Assembly: GCA_963734725.1 (NCBI GenBank)
Contig: CAVTIX010000008.1
Span: 124,001-188,000, forward strand
Length of the DNA stretch: 64,000 nucleotides
Origin: DASXKD01 sp963734725
GTDB lineage: Bacteria; Actinomycetota; Actinomycetes; Streptosporangiales; Streptosporangiaceae
Reading direction: 5' to 3'
Shown in pieces: positions 16,630 through 26,502 of the stretch. The translations under genes were made by a program, and so were the position numbers. Each line of letters opens with the position of its first letter. Within the stretch, counting starts at the first letter, position 1. The notes beneath the pieces are model-generated. The model had not been told where the DNA came from. It worked only from the letters and a program-made list of their open reading frames with translations, and did no database searches.

Positions 16630-17685
16630 GGCGCATTGTGCTGCCAGCGGGCAGCTGCGGCACGCCGCGCCGAAGCTGGCCGCCCCGGCATGGCGCCCGG
16701 CGCGGGCGCGGATGGGCGCGGCGCGGCCCGCCGGGCAGGTGACGGTCCCGGCGCGCAGGCCGGTGCCGAAGCGGTCCTTGGGGAAGCGGCCCTTCAGCGC
16801 GGGCGGCGGCGGCACCTTGATGCCGGCATAAATGCCGGCGTCCTCCAGCGTTGCCAGCAGCTGCCCGGCTCCGTAGGCGGCATCGCCGCAGACCTCCAGG
16901 CCGGCGATCGCCAGTGTCCGGGGCCGTGGCGCCGGCCGCCTCGCCCGGCAGCAGGTCAGCGAGCAGCGCCCCGGCCACCTCGGCGTCCCCGCTGTTGCCC
17001 GGCGTGACCGCGGTGGCCGTGATGATCTCGAAGTCGGGGCCAGGCCTGCGATGTGGCCGCTGGTCACCGTCGAAGCCGCGGGCGGCGGTCTTGCGCCCAT
17101 GCCGGGCCTGCGGGCCCACCGTCGAGATCACCCGGTCCGCGGCAACCCGCCCGGCGATCCGGAACACCCCGCCTGCGTCTTCCTCCAGGTCCTGGCCGGT
17201 CACCGTGGCCAGCAGCACCGCCGCCGGCGCCAGCACCGGGCCCAGCTCCTGCCCGTCCAGGGCGCCCCAGCACCGCCCGGGCGTCACGGGCCAGCGCATC
17301 CACCAGCTGCTCGCGAGCCGCCGCGTCGTCGTAATCGCAGGCCGGCTTGCCCGCGGTCACATAATCGTCAGCACGGGCCAGCAGCCCCCGCAGCCGCGCG
17401 CCCAGCTCAACCGTCACAGGCCCTCCGCAGCCCGCGGATCGCCAGCCAGGACCAGCATGACCGTGTCCATCGTCGCCACCGGCGTCATACAGCGGGGCGG
17501 AATCCAGCACCCGCTGCTGGCGCTGCCCGCCAGCCCGGCCTGCCTCGCCGCCCCCAGCGCGGCCTCGAAGATACGGTCCGGGCTCTGCGAGCCAGCCAGC
17601 CGGGCCCGCCTATCCACCAGCACGGTGCGCACAAACCCCGGGTAATCGAAATCCAGCCCCCCAGCGGCGTGCTTCCACCGTCTCA
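16630..17685 (-). pseudogene. IS1182-family transposase remnant, multiply frameshifted
   Basis: Reading the minus strand from 17685 downwards, pieces of one DDE transposase appear in alternating frames: FDYPGFVRTVLVDRR, ARLRGLLARADDYVTAGKPACDYDD, then GQDLEEDAGGVFRIAGRV, VISTVGPQARHGRKTAARGFDGDQ, ITATAVTPGNSGDAEVAGALLADLLP, and CGDAAYGAGQLLATLEDAG with FPKDRFGTGLRAGTVTCPAG. These are in the order found in IS1182-type transposases. At least three frame changes and the missing ends make it nonfunctional. Its 5' side abuts the channel gene at 17690, so the N-terminal coding part was lost. No terminal inverted repeats could be assigned. Confidence 0.8.
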
Positions 17686-17689
17686 GGTC

Positions 17690-18508
17690 ATGGCTACCAC
17701 CAACGGTCCAGAGTCGCGGCGGCCTCGATTGGCCCGGTCCCAAGATGCCTACGACCGGTTCTCGGCTGCAGTAGACATCCCTTTGACGGTCATCACCATT
17801 CTGTGGCTCCCCGTCCTGATCGTCCCCCTTATCACGCCCGTCCACGGGACGATTGCGGAAACCTTCGCCGTCATCGACTACATGGTTTGGGCGCTATTCG
17901 CCGTGGAGTACCTGATCAAGCTGTATCTGTCGCCCAGTCGCGCCCATTTTTTCAAGACCCACATCCTGGACCTGCTCATCGTGGCCGTCCCCTTCTTCCG
18001 ACCCGCCCGCGCCGGCCGCCTAGTCAGGGTGTCCCGTCTGGCTCGGGTCGGGGTGGTGCTCGCCCGAGGGATCAAGCGGGCCAGGGACCTGCTGTCTCAC
18101 AAGGGACTGCACTTCGTCCTGTTGACCGTGGCCATGATCATCTTCGCCTGCGCTGGATTGGCCACCGTGGCCGAACGCTCCCCCCAGGGCGGCAACATCC
18201 ACAACTTCGGCCAAGGCTTGTGGTGGGCAGTCGTGACGGTGACAACCGTTGGCTACGGCGACCACTACCCGGTTACCGCCCTCGGGCAAGGGGTGGCTGT
18301 GGTGCTGATGCTGGTCGGCATCGGCCTCATCGGAATATTGACGGCCACCGTCGCCAGCTACTTCGTGGGTCAGGACCTAGCCCGCGATAAAACCGAGCGA
18401 GACCTGATGAGAACGGAACTGGAGGACGCCCGAGCTGAGCGCCAGAACCTGGCCCTCAAGCTGGACGCCGTCCAGGCCCAGCTAACCGAGCTACTGAGCC
18501 GCAGATGA
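17690..18508 (+). CDS. Voltage-gated-like potassium/ion channel (6TM)
   Basis: 272 residues from ATG 17690. Hydrophobic segments at about 30-50, 57-80 and 90-103 are followed by an S4-like stretch with regularly spaced arginines (RPARAGRLVRVSRLARVGVVLARGIKRAR, about 104-132), S5 (about 141-160), a pore helix and the selectivity filter TVGYGD (186-191), and S6 (about 201-225). The cytoplasmic C-terminus (about 228-272) is a charged coiled coil. This is the layout of bacterial Kv-type channels. It is one of only two clearly intact genes inside the decayed island. The frame is open upstream into IS remnants, so the ATG at 17690 is the sensible start. Confidence 0.9.
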   Translation: MATTNGPESRRPRLARSQDAYDRFSAAVDIPLTVITILWLPVLIVPLITPVHGTIAETFAVIDYMVWALFAVEYLIKLYLSPSRAHFFKTHILDLLIVAVPFFRPARAGRLVRVSRLARVGVVLARGIKRARDLLSHKGLHFVLLTVAMIIFACAGLATVAERSPQGGNIHNFGQGLWWAVVTVTTVGYGDHYPVTALGQGVAVVLMLVGIGLIGILTATVASYFVGQDLARDKTERDLMRTELEDARAERQNLALKLDAVQAQLTELLSRR

Positions 18509-18512
18509 GAGG

Positions 18513-18532
18513 CGGCGCCCCGGCAGGCGCCG
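18513..18532 (+). terminator. Hairpin after channel gene
   Basis: CGGCGCC (18513-18519) pairs with GGCGCCG (18526-18532) across a 6-base loop, five bases after the channel stop codon. The T-run is weak (TTGCGCTT). Confidence 0.5.
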
Positions 18533-18595
18533 TTGCGCTTCCACGGCATCACCGCCGAGGACGTGCCCGCCGTTATCAAGCGCGAGATGCCATGA
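18533..18595 (+). pseudogene. Gene fragment with HFHG-type C-terminus (copy 1)
   Basis: Encodes LRFHGITAEDVPAVIKREMP followed by a stop. A related fragment with LHFHGVTAED lies at 25387-25415, downstream of a CGGxYHTDRH coding stretch. Together they look like the end of a short protein that survives only as pieces. Function unknown. From here to 18987 I see no intact gene, only a short hydrophobic reading (VPLWAAAIGAGAAVAVGAV near 18690). Confidence 0.45.
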
Positions 18596-18987
18596 TCGTG
18601 GGCGCGTTGGTTTGATGGTTGCGGCGCACTGCCGGATGATTCGGGGATGAGCATGGCCGCAGCGTCAACAGCAACACGAAGTACCGTGCGGTGCCGCTGT
18701 GGGCCGCAGCCATCGGCGCCGGTGCTGCTGTGGCCGTGGGCGCTGTGACCCCCCGTTGCCTTGGCGGTTGGAGGCCGGACGCTCTCCTAACGGTCGTGCC
18801 GGAGTATCTTTCGGCCCGCTCGGAGGTTCTAAGGATCCCCCTCGTATGCCCGTCCCTCCACGGCGACGGCCACGAACAGGACCGGGATCACGGTCGCGCA
18901 AGTGACGTAGAAGTCGGGCTGAAACTCTGTCAACCATGAAGGCCACTTTGGCAGTCGGCGACACGGCGCGCAGGCGGTTAGCGTCCG

Positions 18988-19283
18988 CTAGAGCGCCCGG
19001 TCCAAACGCTCCGAAAGCTCGCGGACCCGCCGCTGTAGGCGGTCCACGTTTGGTGCTGGCCCGCCCATACGCCTGCCGAGCCGCATACCTGTCCCGCCGC
19101 GCCTGGGCCCGGACCTCACGGGCCGCGTCAAAGGGCTCTTTCGGCGGCATCGAACTGATCGCTTGCCGCGTCGTACTCTTCCTCGGTCTGCTTCCTGGCG
19201 GTCTGGGCGTGGACCAGCTCATCCTCCGCTGCGGCCAGGCGGCGGTACAGATCGGCGCGCTGCCGGATCGCCTCGCGGCGAAT
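18988..19283 (-). pseudogene. Coiled-coil accessory protein, frameshifted copy 1
   Basis: Minus-strand pieces read RREAIRQRADLYRRLAAAEDEL, EEEYDAASDQFDAAE, then (next frame) REVRAQARRDRYAARQAYGRAST, then (next frame) NVDRLQRRVRELSERLDRAL and a stop. Joined, they make one alpha-helical protein of about 98 residues. The same protein is encoded, also broken, at 26503-26821. It directly follows the LexA stop codon; AGGAGA is placed six bases before an ATT codon where a start would be expected, so the start may also be mutated. Function unknown. Confidence 0.6.
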
Positions 19284-19296
19284 ACTCAGTCTCCTG

Positions 19297-19997
19297 CTAA
19301 ACCCGTCTGATCACGGTCACGACCCGGCCCATGATGGCCGCCTCGTCACCGAGAATCGGCGCGTATGCGGGGTTGTGGGGCATCAGCCAGATGTGCCCGT
19401 CTGCCCGCTGGAACGTCTTGACCGTGGCCTCCCCGTCGATCCTCGCCGCGACGATGTCGCCGTTCTTCACGTCGGACTGCTCGCGGACCACAACAAGGTC
19501 ACCGTCGGCGATCGCCGCGCCGATCATGGAGTCGCCGGTGACCTTGAGCGTGAACAGCGTCCCGTCGCCGACCAACTGTTTAGGCAGCGTGAGAGTGTCG
19601 TCCAGGACCTGCTCGGCCGACTGGAGATTACCTGCGGCGATCTCGCCCATCACATCCACCGGAACGTAGGCCGGATCCTCGAAGGAGTCCAGGGCAGCGG
19701 CCACATCGTCCGCCTCTGCAGGAGGGCGACGGACCGTCCGGGCAGCACCACCTCCACCGTGCGCGGGCCACCAGCGATACGCCGAAGGTAACCCTTGTTC
19801 TGCAACACCGAGAGCTGGTAGGAGACGGCGGAGGTGCTGGTCAGGTCAACTGCCCCGGCGATCTCGCGCATCGACGGCGCATAGCCGTTGCACTCCCCGA
19901 AATCCCGGATGAACCCGAGGATCTGCTCTTGCCTGGGCGTGAGCCTGGCGTGGAGGGTGGCCTGGCCGGGCAGGCCGTGGCCGGCTGTCCTGGTCAT
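19297..19997 (-). pseudogene. lexA: LexA-like SOS repressor with frameshift in the hinge
   Basis: The N-terminal winged-helix domain (LTPRQEQILGFIRDFGECNGYAPSMREIAGAV) and the C-terminal peptidase domain are in different frames. The C-terminal part retains the Ala-Gly cleavage site (GEIAAGN), the catalytic serine in TGDSMIGAAI and the catalytic lysine in GEATVKTF, so all active residues survive. The frame change lies in the interdomain linker around 19700-19745, between VEVVLPGR and AALDSFEDPAYVPV. Start is ATG 19997. Its position beside the coiled-coil module in a decayed island suggests an element-borne repressor rather than the host copy. It would be restored by a single-base change. Confidence 0.75.
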
Positions 19998-20058
19998 GGA
20001 GCCTCCGCTCGCGGTTGCTGCGACGATCGTACCCGTGAAGCGCACGATAGCAAACACC

Positions 20059-20087
20059 TGTTCGAAAGTAGATTGTCCGTGCGAACA
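20059..20087. promoter_or_regulatory. Inverted repeat upstream of lexA-like gene
   Basis: TGTTCG (20059-20064) and CGAACA (20082-20087) are separated by 17 bases, with an internal TTCGAA palindrome. The GTTC/GAAC half-sites resemble those of actinobacterial LexA boxes, though the spacing is wider. It lies about 60-90 bp before the repressor start and could serve autoregulation. Confidence 0.4.
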
Positions 20088-20323
20088 AGCTTTCGGGGAC
20101 GCAGAGGGCGCGCGACTCCCGCACCAGGTGCTGAGAAACGATCTTGAAGTGCTGCTCACAATCAAGATCGCTCGCTGCGCTCGCGTCGCTGCGCGATCCC
20201 TCCGGGCCTCTGGACCGCTGCGCCGCAGGGATTCAGGGGGCGCCTATCAGAGGGATGGCATCCTCCGAGTGCTGGCTGCCTCTGTAGCTGATTCCTGTAG
20301 CAACCGTGTCGCTTGCCAGTCTG

Positions 20324-22224
20324 ATGGGTTCTGGCGCGAATTCTGTGATCGGGGTTACGGCGGGTGATGGATGACGCGTTTGCGGAGCAGGTCGAGGCTG
20401 GCGCGGCCATACATCTGCCGTTTGATCGCTTTGAGCCGGTTGACGTTGCCTTCGGTGGTGCCGGAACTGTCGGGCAAGCTCGAGCCCGGCGGTGACTGCG
20501 GCCAGGTCCTGGCGGATCCCGGTGGCGAAGGTGTGCAGCTCGGGCTGGTCGTCTGCGTCGCACACGCTCTAGCCAGCTGGCCAGCTCCTGGTCGCCCGTG
20601 CGCTTGGTCATCATCTTGGCGAAGCTGGTCACATGCTCGGCCAGGCGGTCCAGCTGGGAGCAGTGGCCGCGCACGTCGGCCAGCATCTGCTGCTGGCGGG
20701 GGCTGAGGTCTTCGGCCCGGCGCAGCAGCCAGCTGGTGACCTCGCCGATCTTCAGCGCTGCCGGGGTGAGGGCCGCTGGGTTTGTGCCGGTGCGCAGCGG
20801 CTGCAGGTAGCGGTAGACGGTGCGCAGGCTGCCGCGGTAGCCCAGGACGGTGATCTCGGCATGCAGGACGGCGGCGTCGTGGCAGCCTTCATTCCACCGG
20901 CGGTGCAGGTGGGGCTGGTAGCGGTCGAGCACCGTAGGCCGGGAGATGGCCCTGGCGACAGCTTCGTCAGAGGTGGTGGCGTGGGCGAAGCGGCGGACGG
21001 TCTTGCGGTCTGCGCCGAGTTCGCGGGCGATCGCGCGCAGGCTCAGGCCGCGGGCTGCCAGGGCTTGGACGGCGGCGTGCTGGTCACGCATCCGCACCGC
21101 CAGCCGGGAGTCGGGCGCTGGTATCTCGGTGAGGGTCTCGGCTGGCGCAGGCGGTGGTTGCGGCTGGTCAGCGGCTGGCGGCGATCTGCTTGAGGCAGGC
21201 CCGGTGCCGGGCGACGGCCCTGGCGGTGTGCTCGGCCAGGTTGTGCCACAGGTGCCACCGGTCGGCGACCTGGACCGCCTCCGGTGCACCGTCGCGGGCG
21301 CCTTCGGCGTAGGCGCCAGCGCGGTCGCGGCAGATCACCTGCGCGCCCGGATGCGCCTTGAGCCAGTCGGCCAGCGGGCGGCCTCGCGGCCGGGCAGGAT
21401 GTCGATCGCCTGGCCGGTGGCGGCGTCAACCAAGATGGTGGCGTAGACGTGGCCGCGGCGCAGCGCGAAGTCATCGACGCCGAGAACTTCCGGCGCGGCA
21501 GTGATCGCGGGCTCGGGCAGGTCGATGACCAGTCGCAGCAGCGTGCCGCGGTGCACCGCAATGCCCAGCGCCCTGGCCAGCCGCGCCCCCGCCCGCCCGG
21601 CCAGCTCCAGCGCGACCTGCGCCAGTAACCCGGCCAGCGGGACGCTCCAACGCTGGTAGCGGGCGGTGAGCCCGTCCGCCTGCCCGGCGAACGTGACTTT
21701 TGCACACGCCGCGTTCTGGCACACGAACCGGCGCATGGCCAGCCGGATCAGCACCGGGCGGCCGCCGAGCGGCAAGTCGCGCACCTGCCGGACGTAACTG
21801 CCATGCACCCGCGACGACCAAGTCCCGCACCCTGGGCACGCCGCCCCCCTCTGCTGGCAACACGCCCAGATGACCACAGCGGACGGCGTGCACTCGATCT
21901 TGTCCACGATCACGCTGCCCAGATGAGGCAGGAGAGCGCCGATCCACGGCACCCTCACCAGCGGCGCCACCGGCAATGGCCGGCGAGGCAGGGCAAGTGA
22001 CACACTGAGGCAGCAACGAGGCTCCCGACGTGAGTGATCTTGGCCGGTCACCCGCGTCCTACCGGGGCCTCGTTGCACACTGGCGGCAACACGCCACCAG
22101 CACGCCCAAATCGTGATCTTCAGAACCCGCCGGCCCTCAGCCACTACTCCTGCCCGGTTCGCCGAACGGCCACCTCAGCAATCACCCGCTGTGACCTGAT
22201 CACAGAATTCCCGCCAGAGCCCAT
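20324..22224 (-). mobile_element. ISL3-family insertion sequence, degenerate
   Basis: Terminal inverted repeats of about 45 bp occupy 20324-20368 and 22181-22224; the outer part reads ATGGGYTCTGGCGNGAATTCTGTGATC inward from each end in two short blocks, with about 25 of 27 positions matching. A transposase pseudogene fills the interior. The eight bases outside the ends do not match each other, so no target duplication is visible, which suggests an old or rearranged insertion. Confidence 0.8.
20355..22003 (-). pseudogene. ISL3 transposase, frameshifted
   Basis: The N-terminal zinc-ribbon-like region (GAACPGCGTWSSRVHGSYVRQVRDLPLGGRP and FVCQNAACAKVTF) and the start of the DDE core (LGVDDFALRRGHVYATILVDAATGQAIDILPGRE) are in one frame. 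The following ADWLKAHPG region is reached only after a shift. The long helical insertion (VRMRDQHAAVQALAARGLSLRAIARELGADRKTVRRF) is in a third stretch, and the end (LHTFATGIRQDLAAVTAGLE) in yet another. At least three indels abolish function. GTG 22003 is the probable original start and the stop lies inside the left inverted repeat. Confidence 0.82.
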
Positions 22225-22634
22225 GCTCGTGGCAGAAAACCCCGAAAAGCGGTCCCATGACCGTGGCAGGCGACACAACCACCCCGGCCCGTCCCGATCG
22301 ATAGCGGGTCATGCGTCCGAAAAACTGCACGTCACGCACCGTCCCGGCCGCACTGGCTGTAGCTTCTAAACAGCGGATCACGACGAGGGCTGGAGGTCGG
22401 GTTTACGCCACATCCGGCAGCAGCGGGGTGACCGGAGCCAGTCGGCCAGGGGGCGGCCGGAACACTACTGCGCCTCTTTGGTGGCATCGGCGGGGGCTCG
22501 CGATGGTGCGGGTTCCGGCAGTCTGGCCGCGCAGCACAGCGATCCGGCCGTGAACCCGCAGCGTTCGTGGACTTGATGGCATATGTGGCCTGTGCGGTGA
22601 TGGTTTGAGCAATCGCTTCTACAAGCTCTTTCGC
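22225..22634. other. Intergenic stretch right of ISL3 element
   Basis: About 410 bp with no supportable gene. Readings that enter the ISL3 end (for example WREFCDQ) are by-products of the inverted repeat. Base composition drops towards 22600. Confidence 0.35.
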
Positions 22635-23059
22635 CTATTTGATTGCTGCCACTTCCTTCTGTGTCAGCTCCAGCCTCTGCCCGCCACAGGCGGAGTGTGG
22701 CGTCGGTATAACCACAATGTCCTCTGAGCCTATCGGCGATGATCCGGCGGTTCCAGTAATCGAGGAAACTCGCACCCCACAGGCGCTTGATATAGCGGTT
22801 TTGCCCGCGGTTGTTAGATACACCGTGATGGTAGTTGGTGCTGGTTTCGGGCCTCCGTAGAAATATGCCAAGATGAAGCCGCCTGAGATCAGGCCGATTG
22901 TTAGCGATACAATGGAGATCGGATAGTACCCAGGCGTTGTTTGTGTATTGCTCCGGTTATACCAGCACGAACTTCCCCTACTTTAGTGAGAGGCTTGAAG
23001 GAAATGCCGCGAGTCTTGCCGATGATAGCTGCCAGAAATGCGGCCACTAGCGGAATCAT
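22635..23059 (-). pseudogene. Small two-helix membrane protein, frameshifted
   Basis: One frame gives MIPLVAAFLAAIIGKTRGISFKPLTKVGEVRAG, with a first membrane helix. The next frame gives TQTTPGYYPISIVSLTIGLISGGFILAYFYGG with a second helix, then an extracytoplasmic-looking tail with two cysteines (SSACGVRV, HSACGGQRLEL) ending in TQKEVAAIK and a stop. The two halves fit together as one protein of about 140 residues if a single indel near 22955-22975 is assumed. GC content is lower than in neighbours, suggesting foreign origin. No family recognised. Confidence 0.45.
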
Positions 23060-23240
23060 CGGAAGAACGACGACGAAGGGAGGTACCTGGGTGCTGGGGC
23101 GAACCGCTGGGATCCTCCTCGACCTGGAGGCTGCGGTCCGCCGCGAACTCGGCGCCGACCAGATCCCGCCGAAGACCAGGCCCCCCGGGGACAACACCAG
23201 CGACCGTGCTGGTCGCGGTTAATCCCCCGCTTGGGCGGTG

Positions 23241-24380
23241 TCAGCCCTGGTCAAGTTCTGTTTTGTTCTGCAGGCGCAGCGCATGGTTCGGGTGAAGCTG
23301 CCCGGCCGCCGGGCGGCTGATCGCGGGGACTCCTCTGGGAAGGGCGAAGGCGTACAGAGTGCCGTTGTTGGCGGTGACGTAGACCATCCCATTGGCGACC
23401 ACTGGCGCTCCGCCAATGGAGGCTGCGGTGGTGAATCTCCATAGTTTGGCCCCGGTGGCTGCGTTGAGGCCGTAGAGGTTGCCGTCGTTGGAGCCGATGT
23501 AGACCACGCCGTTGGCGACCGCTGGAGAGGAGTTAACGAGGGCTCCGGTGCTGAAGGCTCCACAGTTTGGCCCCGGTGGCGGCGTTGAGGGCAAGCAGGT
23601 CGGGACCGCCGTCGCCGATGTAGACCACGCCGTTGGCGACCGCTGGAGAGGAGAAATCGAAGCCCTGTCCGGTGGGGAAGCTCCACAGCTGTTGTCCCAG
23701 TGGCTGCGTTGAGGGCGTACACGTTGCCGTTGCTCGGAGCCGATGTAGACCACCCCGCCGGCTACCGTCGGCGAGGAGCCGAAGGAGAGCACCAGGGTGC
23801 TGCTCCACAATTTGGCCCCGGTAGCGGCGTTCAGAGCGCTCACGCCCGCTGTGTAGGCCACCCCGTTGACCACCGCCGGCGAGGTGAAGGCGGGCCCGTT
23901 GGGGACGCTCCAGCGCAGGCCCAGCCCAGCGACGTTCGAGTGGGATAGCACGTTCTCATACCGGTTGAACGCGGTGCGGCTGGGCGTGTGGCGGTCCTGG
24001 TCCCTGTTGAAGTTGACCAAGAACGGGGCCTGGGCGCTGCGGCCCGAATGCCGCTGGACAGCGGTGATGTAGTGCTTGCCGGGCACCGCCGAGGCCGGGA
24101 CTCTGACCGGGATGCCCGAGAAAGCGCCATTGCCGTTGGTACTGACCGAGCGCCTCATCCCTGGTGTCGAAATAGATGTCCACCGGGCGGTGGGCGCCAA
24201 AACCGGTGCCTGACACCCGCACCGTGCTAGTGGGCAGCCCAGTCTGAGGGGAAACCCTGACACCGGGAGCCGCCGTCACGGCCGCCGCGTGTGAGGCAGC
24301 AGCCGAGGCGGCCCGGCAGCCACCAGACCGGCCCCGGCCACCACCGCGAGCAACGCCGCGCGCAAAGCCTGCGTACGCAT
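23241..24380 (-). pseudogene. Secreted PQQ-like beta-propeller protein, shattered by frameshifts
   Basis: ATG 24380 opens a signal peptide (MRTQALRAALLAVVAGAGLVAAG). Then, in shifting frames, come an immunoglobulin/IPT-like segment (VSPQTGLPTSTVRVSGTGF, GIPVRVPASAVPGKHYITAVQ) and repeated propeller blades with the consensus SPAVxNGVVYIGSxDGxLYALNAATGAKLW (for example TSPAVVNGVAYTAGVSALNAATGAKLW and VVANGMVYVTANNGTLYAF). Four or five frame changes are needed to join them. The intact ancestor would be an exported quinoprotein-type propeller, a structural or binding protein. No tandem-repeat recombination was obvious; the damage looks like scattered indels. Confidence 0.75.
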
Positions 24381-24696
24381 CGGAACCCCCCTCAGGACAG
24401 GCGCTCATCCGGGGGAGGCCTCAAGCCAGCCATGCCCCCCAGTTACGTGGACAAATCCGGAAAGCGCGGCCTGAGCCAATTCAACACCCAAGTTGCATAA
24501 TGGGGAAGCGAGCAGGCCCAAATCACCAGGCACAAACCTTCTGGGGAACGCCTCTTTGCCCGCACTTGGGGAAATCAGGCCAAATCAATTAATCTGACCA
24601 CGTCAATCCTCACCCGCGTCAACCGTGAGGGCGGCTAGCGCGTCAGAAGTAATGGCGCCGCCATCGGAGGCGGGCGCAGCCAATTGGGGGGTTCCA

Positions 24697-25131
24697 GTGA
24701 AGATTCGCACGTCCATCATCGCGGCCAGCGCAGCGGTCGTCCTCGGCACCACAGGAGCGCTCGTGCTCCCCGCCGTGGCCAGCGCGCACAGCAGTACCAC
24801 CACGCTGAAGTTCATCTCGGTGATGAAGAAGTCGGTCCAGTTCACCAAGTCAACCGGCGCGCAGCAGGACACCGATCAAAACGCGACGGGCAAGACCATC
24901 GGCTTCGACGTGATCTACTTCTCGTTCATCTCGTCAACCACCGCCAACGTGAACGTCACGCTGGACACCAAGGGCGGCTTCCTGTACGGCACGGGCAAAC
25001 AGTCCAATTCGGGGTTCAGCAACGGCAAGGTGACCGGCGGGACCGGCAGCTTCAAGGGAGCCACCGGAACGATCACCGCCAAGCCCATCTCCAGCACCAA
25101 GACCGCAGTCACGATCACCTACAGCGGTTAG
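24697..25131 (+). CDS. Secreted allene-oxide-cyclase/dirigent-like barrel protein
   Basis: 144 residues from GTG 24697, preceded by TTGGGGGG. A Sec signal peptide (KIRTSIIAASAAVVLGTTGALVLPAVASA) is followed by a beta-rich domain. The segment GFDVIYFSFISSTTANVNVTLDTKGGFLYGTG and the GKVTGGTGSFKGATGTITAKPIS motif are characteristic of the allene-oxide-cyclase-like/dirigent barrel found in many secreted actinobacterial proteins. Catalysis is unproven in such bacterial proteins. It is intact, unlike most of its neighbours, and has a strong terminator directly after it. Confidence 0.8.
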   Translation: MKIRTSIIAASAAVVLGTTGALVLPAVASAHSSTTTLKFISVMKKSVQFTKSTGAQQDTDQNATGKTIGFDVIYFSFISSTTANVNVTLDTKGGFLYGTGKQSNSGFSNGKVTGGTGSFKGATGTITAKPISSTKTAVTITYSG

Positions 25132-25152
25132 CCAGGGACGGCAGCCTCACAG

Positions 25153-25191
25153 AGGCGGGACGGTCCGCGCTGCGAGACCGTCCCGCCTTTC
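25153..25191 (+). terminator. Strong intrinsic terminator
   Basis: Thirteen-base arms AGGCGGGACGGTC (25153-25165) and GACCGTCCCGCCT (25176-25188) flank a 10-base loop and are followed by TTT. It begins 22 bases after the stop codon of the secreted barrel protein. Confidence 0.85.
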
Positions 25192-25315
25192 CCATATCAA
25201 GATCAGCATCCAGACCGGCCCACTACCGGCCCTCCAGAAGAGTCCCCGGCCTGGAACGCCCCGAAAGTCGGGCCGGGGTCACTAATCACCGTCGGTCGCT
25301 CAGCCCGGCCGCCGC

Positions 25316-25432
25316 GGCTTGTGCGGCGGGTCGTACCACACCGACCGGCACCCCGGCTCCCGGCGGGCGATCGCCAGGTGCACCTGCACTTCCACGGCGT
25401 CACCGCCGAGGATCGCCGCGATCCTCGCTGAC
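25316..25432 (+). pseudogene. CGG-YHTDRH / HFHG gene fragment (copy 2)
   Basis: Plus-strand readings give CGGSYHTDRHPGSRRA and, after one shift, VHLHFHGVTAED. Related DNA recurs at 26069-26125 (CGGLYHTDRHHGSRQA) and, weakly, at 25531-25566; the HFHG end is also found at 18533-18595. These are pieces of one small unknown protein with possible zinc-binding Cys/His content. No intact copy exists in the window. Confidence 0.45.
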
Positions 25433-25587
25433 GTGAACCGGGACCACGGCTAGCTCGTTCCACAATCAACCGGCCCGGGGCGGCGAATCCCCCCTCGCCA
25501 CCTCGGGCCGCTTGACGCCCGCGCGCCTGGCTCATGCTGCGGCGAGTACCACTTTGACCGGGCATTCCGGTTGTAGCGTTGCGCGGC

Positions 25588-25844
25588 ATGACCGTAAAAC
25601 CAGGCTGGGCACGCAAAAGAGACAGGCTGCGGCGCCGCGAGGCGGACGCAGGGAGCGCCGGCCCGGCAGGACCACTCTGGGCGTTCTCGCCCGCAGAGTG
25701 GCGACTCCTGGCCATCACGTTCGCCGGCGGCCTCGGCTCGCTCGTCGCGCGCCGCTTGCTTCATCGGCGGGGCAATCGCGCTTGCCCGGTCTGCAAGAAA
25801 GTCGCGGCCTATGGAACGCGGTCCTGGTCACGGCGGCAACGGGT
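25588..25844 (+). pseudogene. Small single-helix membrane protein, probable frameshift
   Basis: ATG 25588 begins a basic leader (TVKPGWARKRDRLRRREAD), then SPAEWRLLAITFAGGLGSLVA starts a membrane helix. In the same frame the helix breaks off into RRLLHRRGNRACPV. A shift near 25755 instead gives ACFIGGAIALARSARKSRP, which completes the helix and ends at 25844. The same-frame reading stops at 25869. I favour a frameshifted gene. Function unknown. Confidence 0.4.
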
Positions 25845-26068
25845 AGCTGTTTTCGCGCTCATGCCCTGATATCAGCTCAGGATCTTCGCCACCGGCGAGC
25901 GGGGAGACAGAGGGTCTATAAGCGCGGTTCATCATTGCGGTGAGCGTCCGTCGCTTCTTGTTCTTGCCGCTGATGATCTGGATTGGCGTGGCTGCGGGAA
26001 TCCACTAGGCCGAGCGCCACGCGCGTAGGGTCACTGCCGGTCGGCGGGGCCTCCGGTTGCCCTTGGCT

Positions 26069-26125
26069 CATGCGGCGGGCTATACCACACCGACCGGCAC
26101 CACGGCTCCCGGCAGGCCACCTTGA
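26069..26125 (+). pseudogene. CGG-YHTDRH gene fragment (copy 3)
   Basis: Encodes CGGLYHTDRHHGSRQA and is about 80% identical at the DNA level to 25316-25372 over 50 bases. Apart from these fragments, 25870-26500 shows no supportable gene. Confidence 0.4.
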
Positions 26126-26502
26126 AGTGCCCCAGATGGCCCGGTCCGGATGCAGTGTCTGGGCACCAGGGCACAGGCACCGCTTCCAGCTCACCAGCGC
26201 CCGCCCGGGTCGTCCCCACTCGTGCTTGTTTCCGCACCGCTCCGGGTAGGCCAGTCAGGCTGCTGCAGGCTCACCCAGTACGATTAGAACACTATTTCTA
26301 GCACTTGTGTGGCTCGGGACGAACGTCCTGCGCCCGGGGGACGTTTGGCGCCATGGCATGCGGCAGCCTGCATGACGGGATCGACTGACAGTGATGAGAG
26401 GGTTGCGCTAGACCCGGGGCAGGGGATCATGTCTGCGCCCTGCGCAGCGCGGGTCCACGCTTATGGGGGGGCCGGAACCCTCTCCTCAAGGCCTAACGGC
26501 GC

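Noticed and set aside
23241..24380. Reading the propeller region as several separate small genes
   Set aside because: The pieces continue each other blade by blade in one direction and share one signal peptide, so a single frameshifted gene explains them better.
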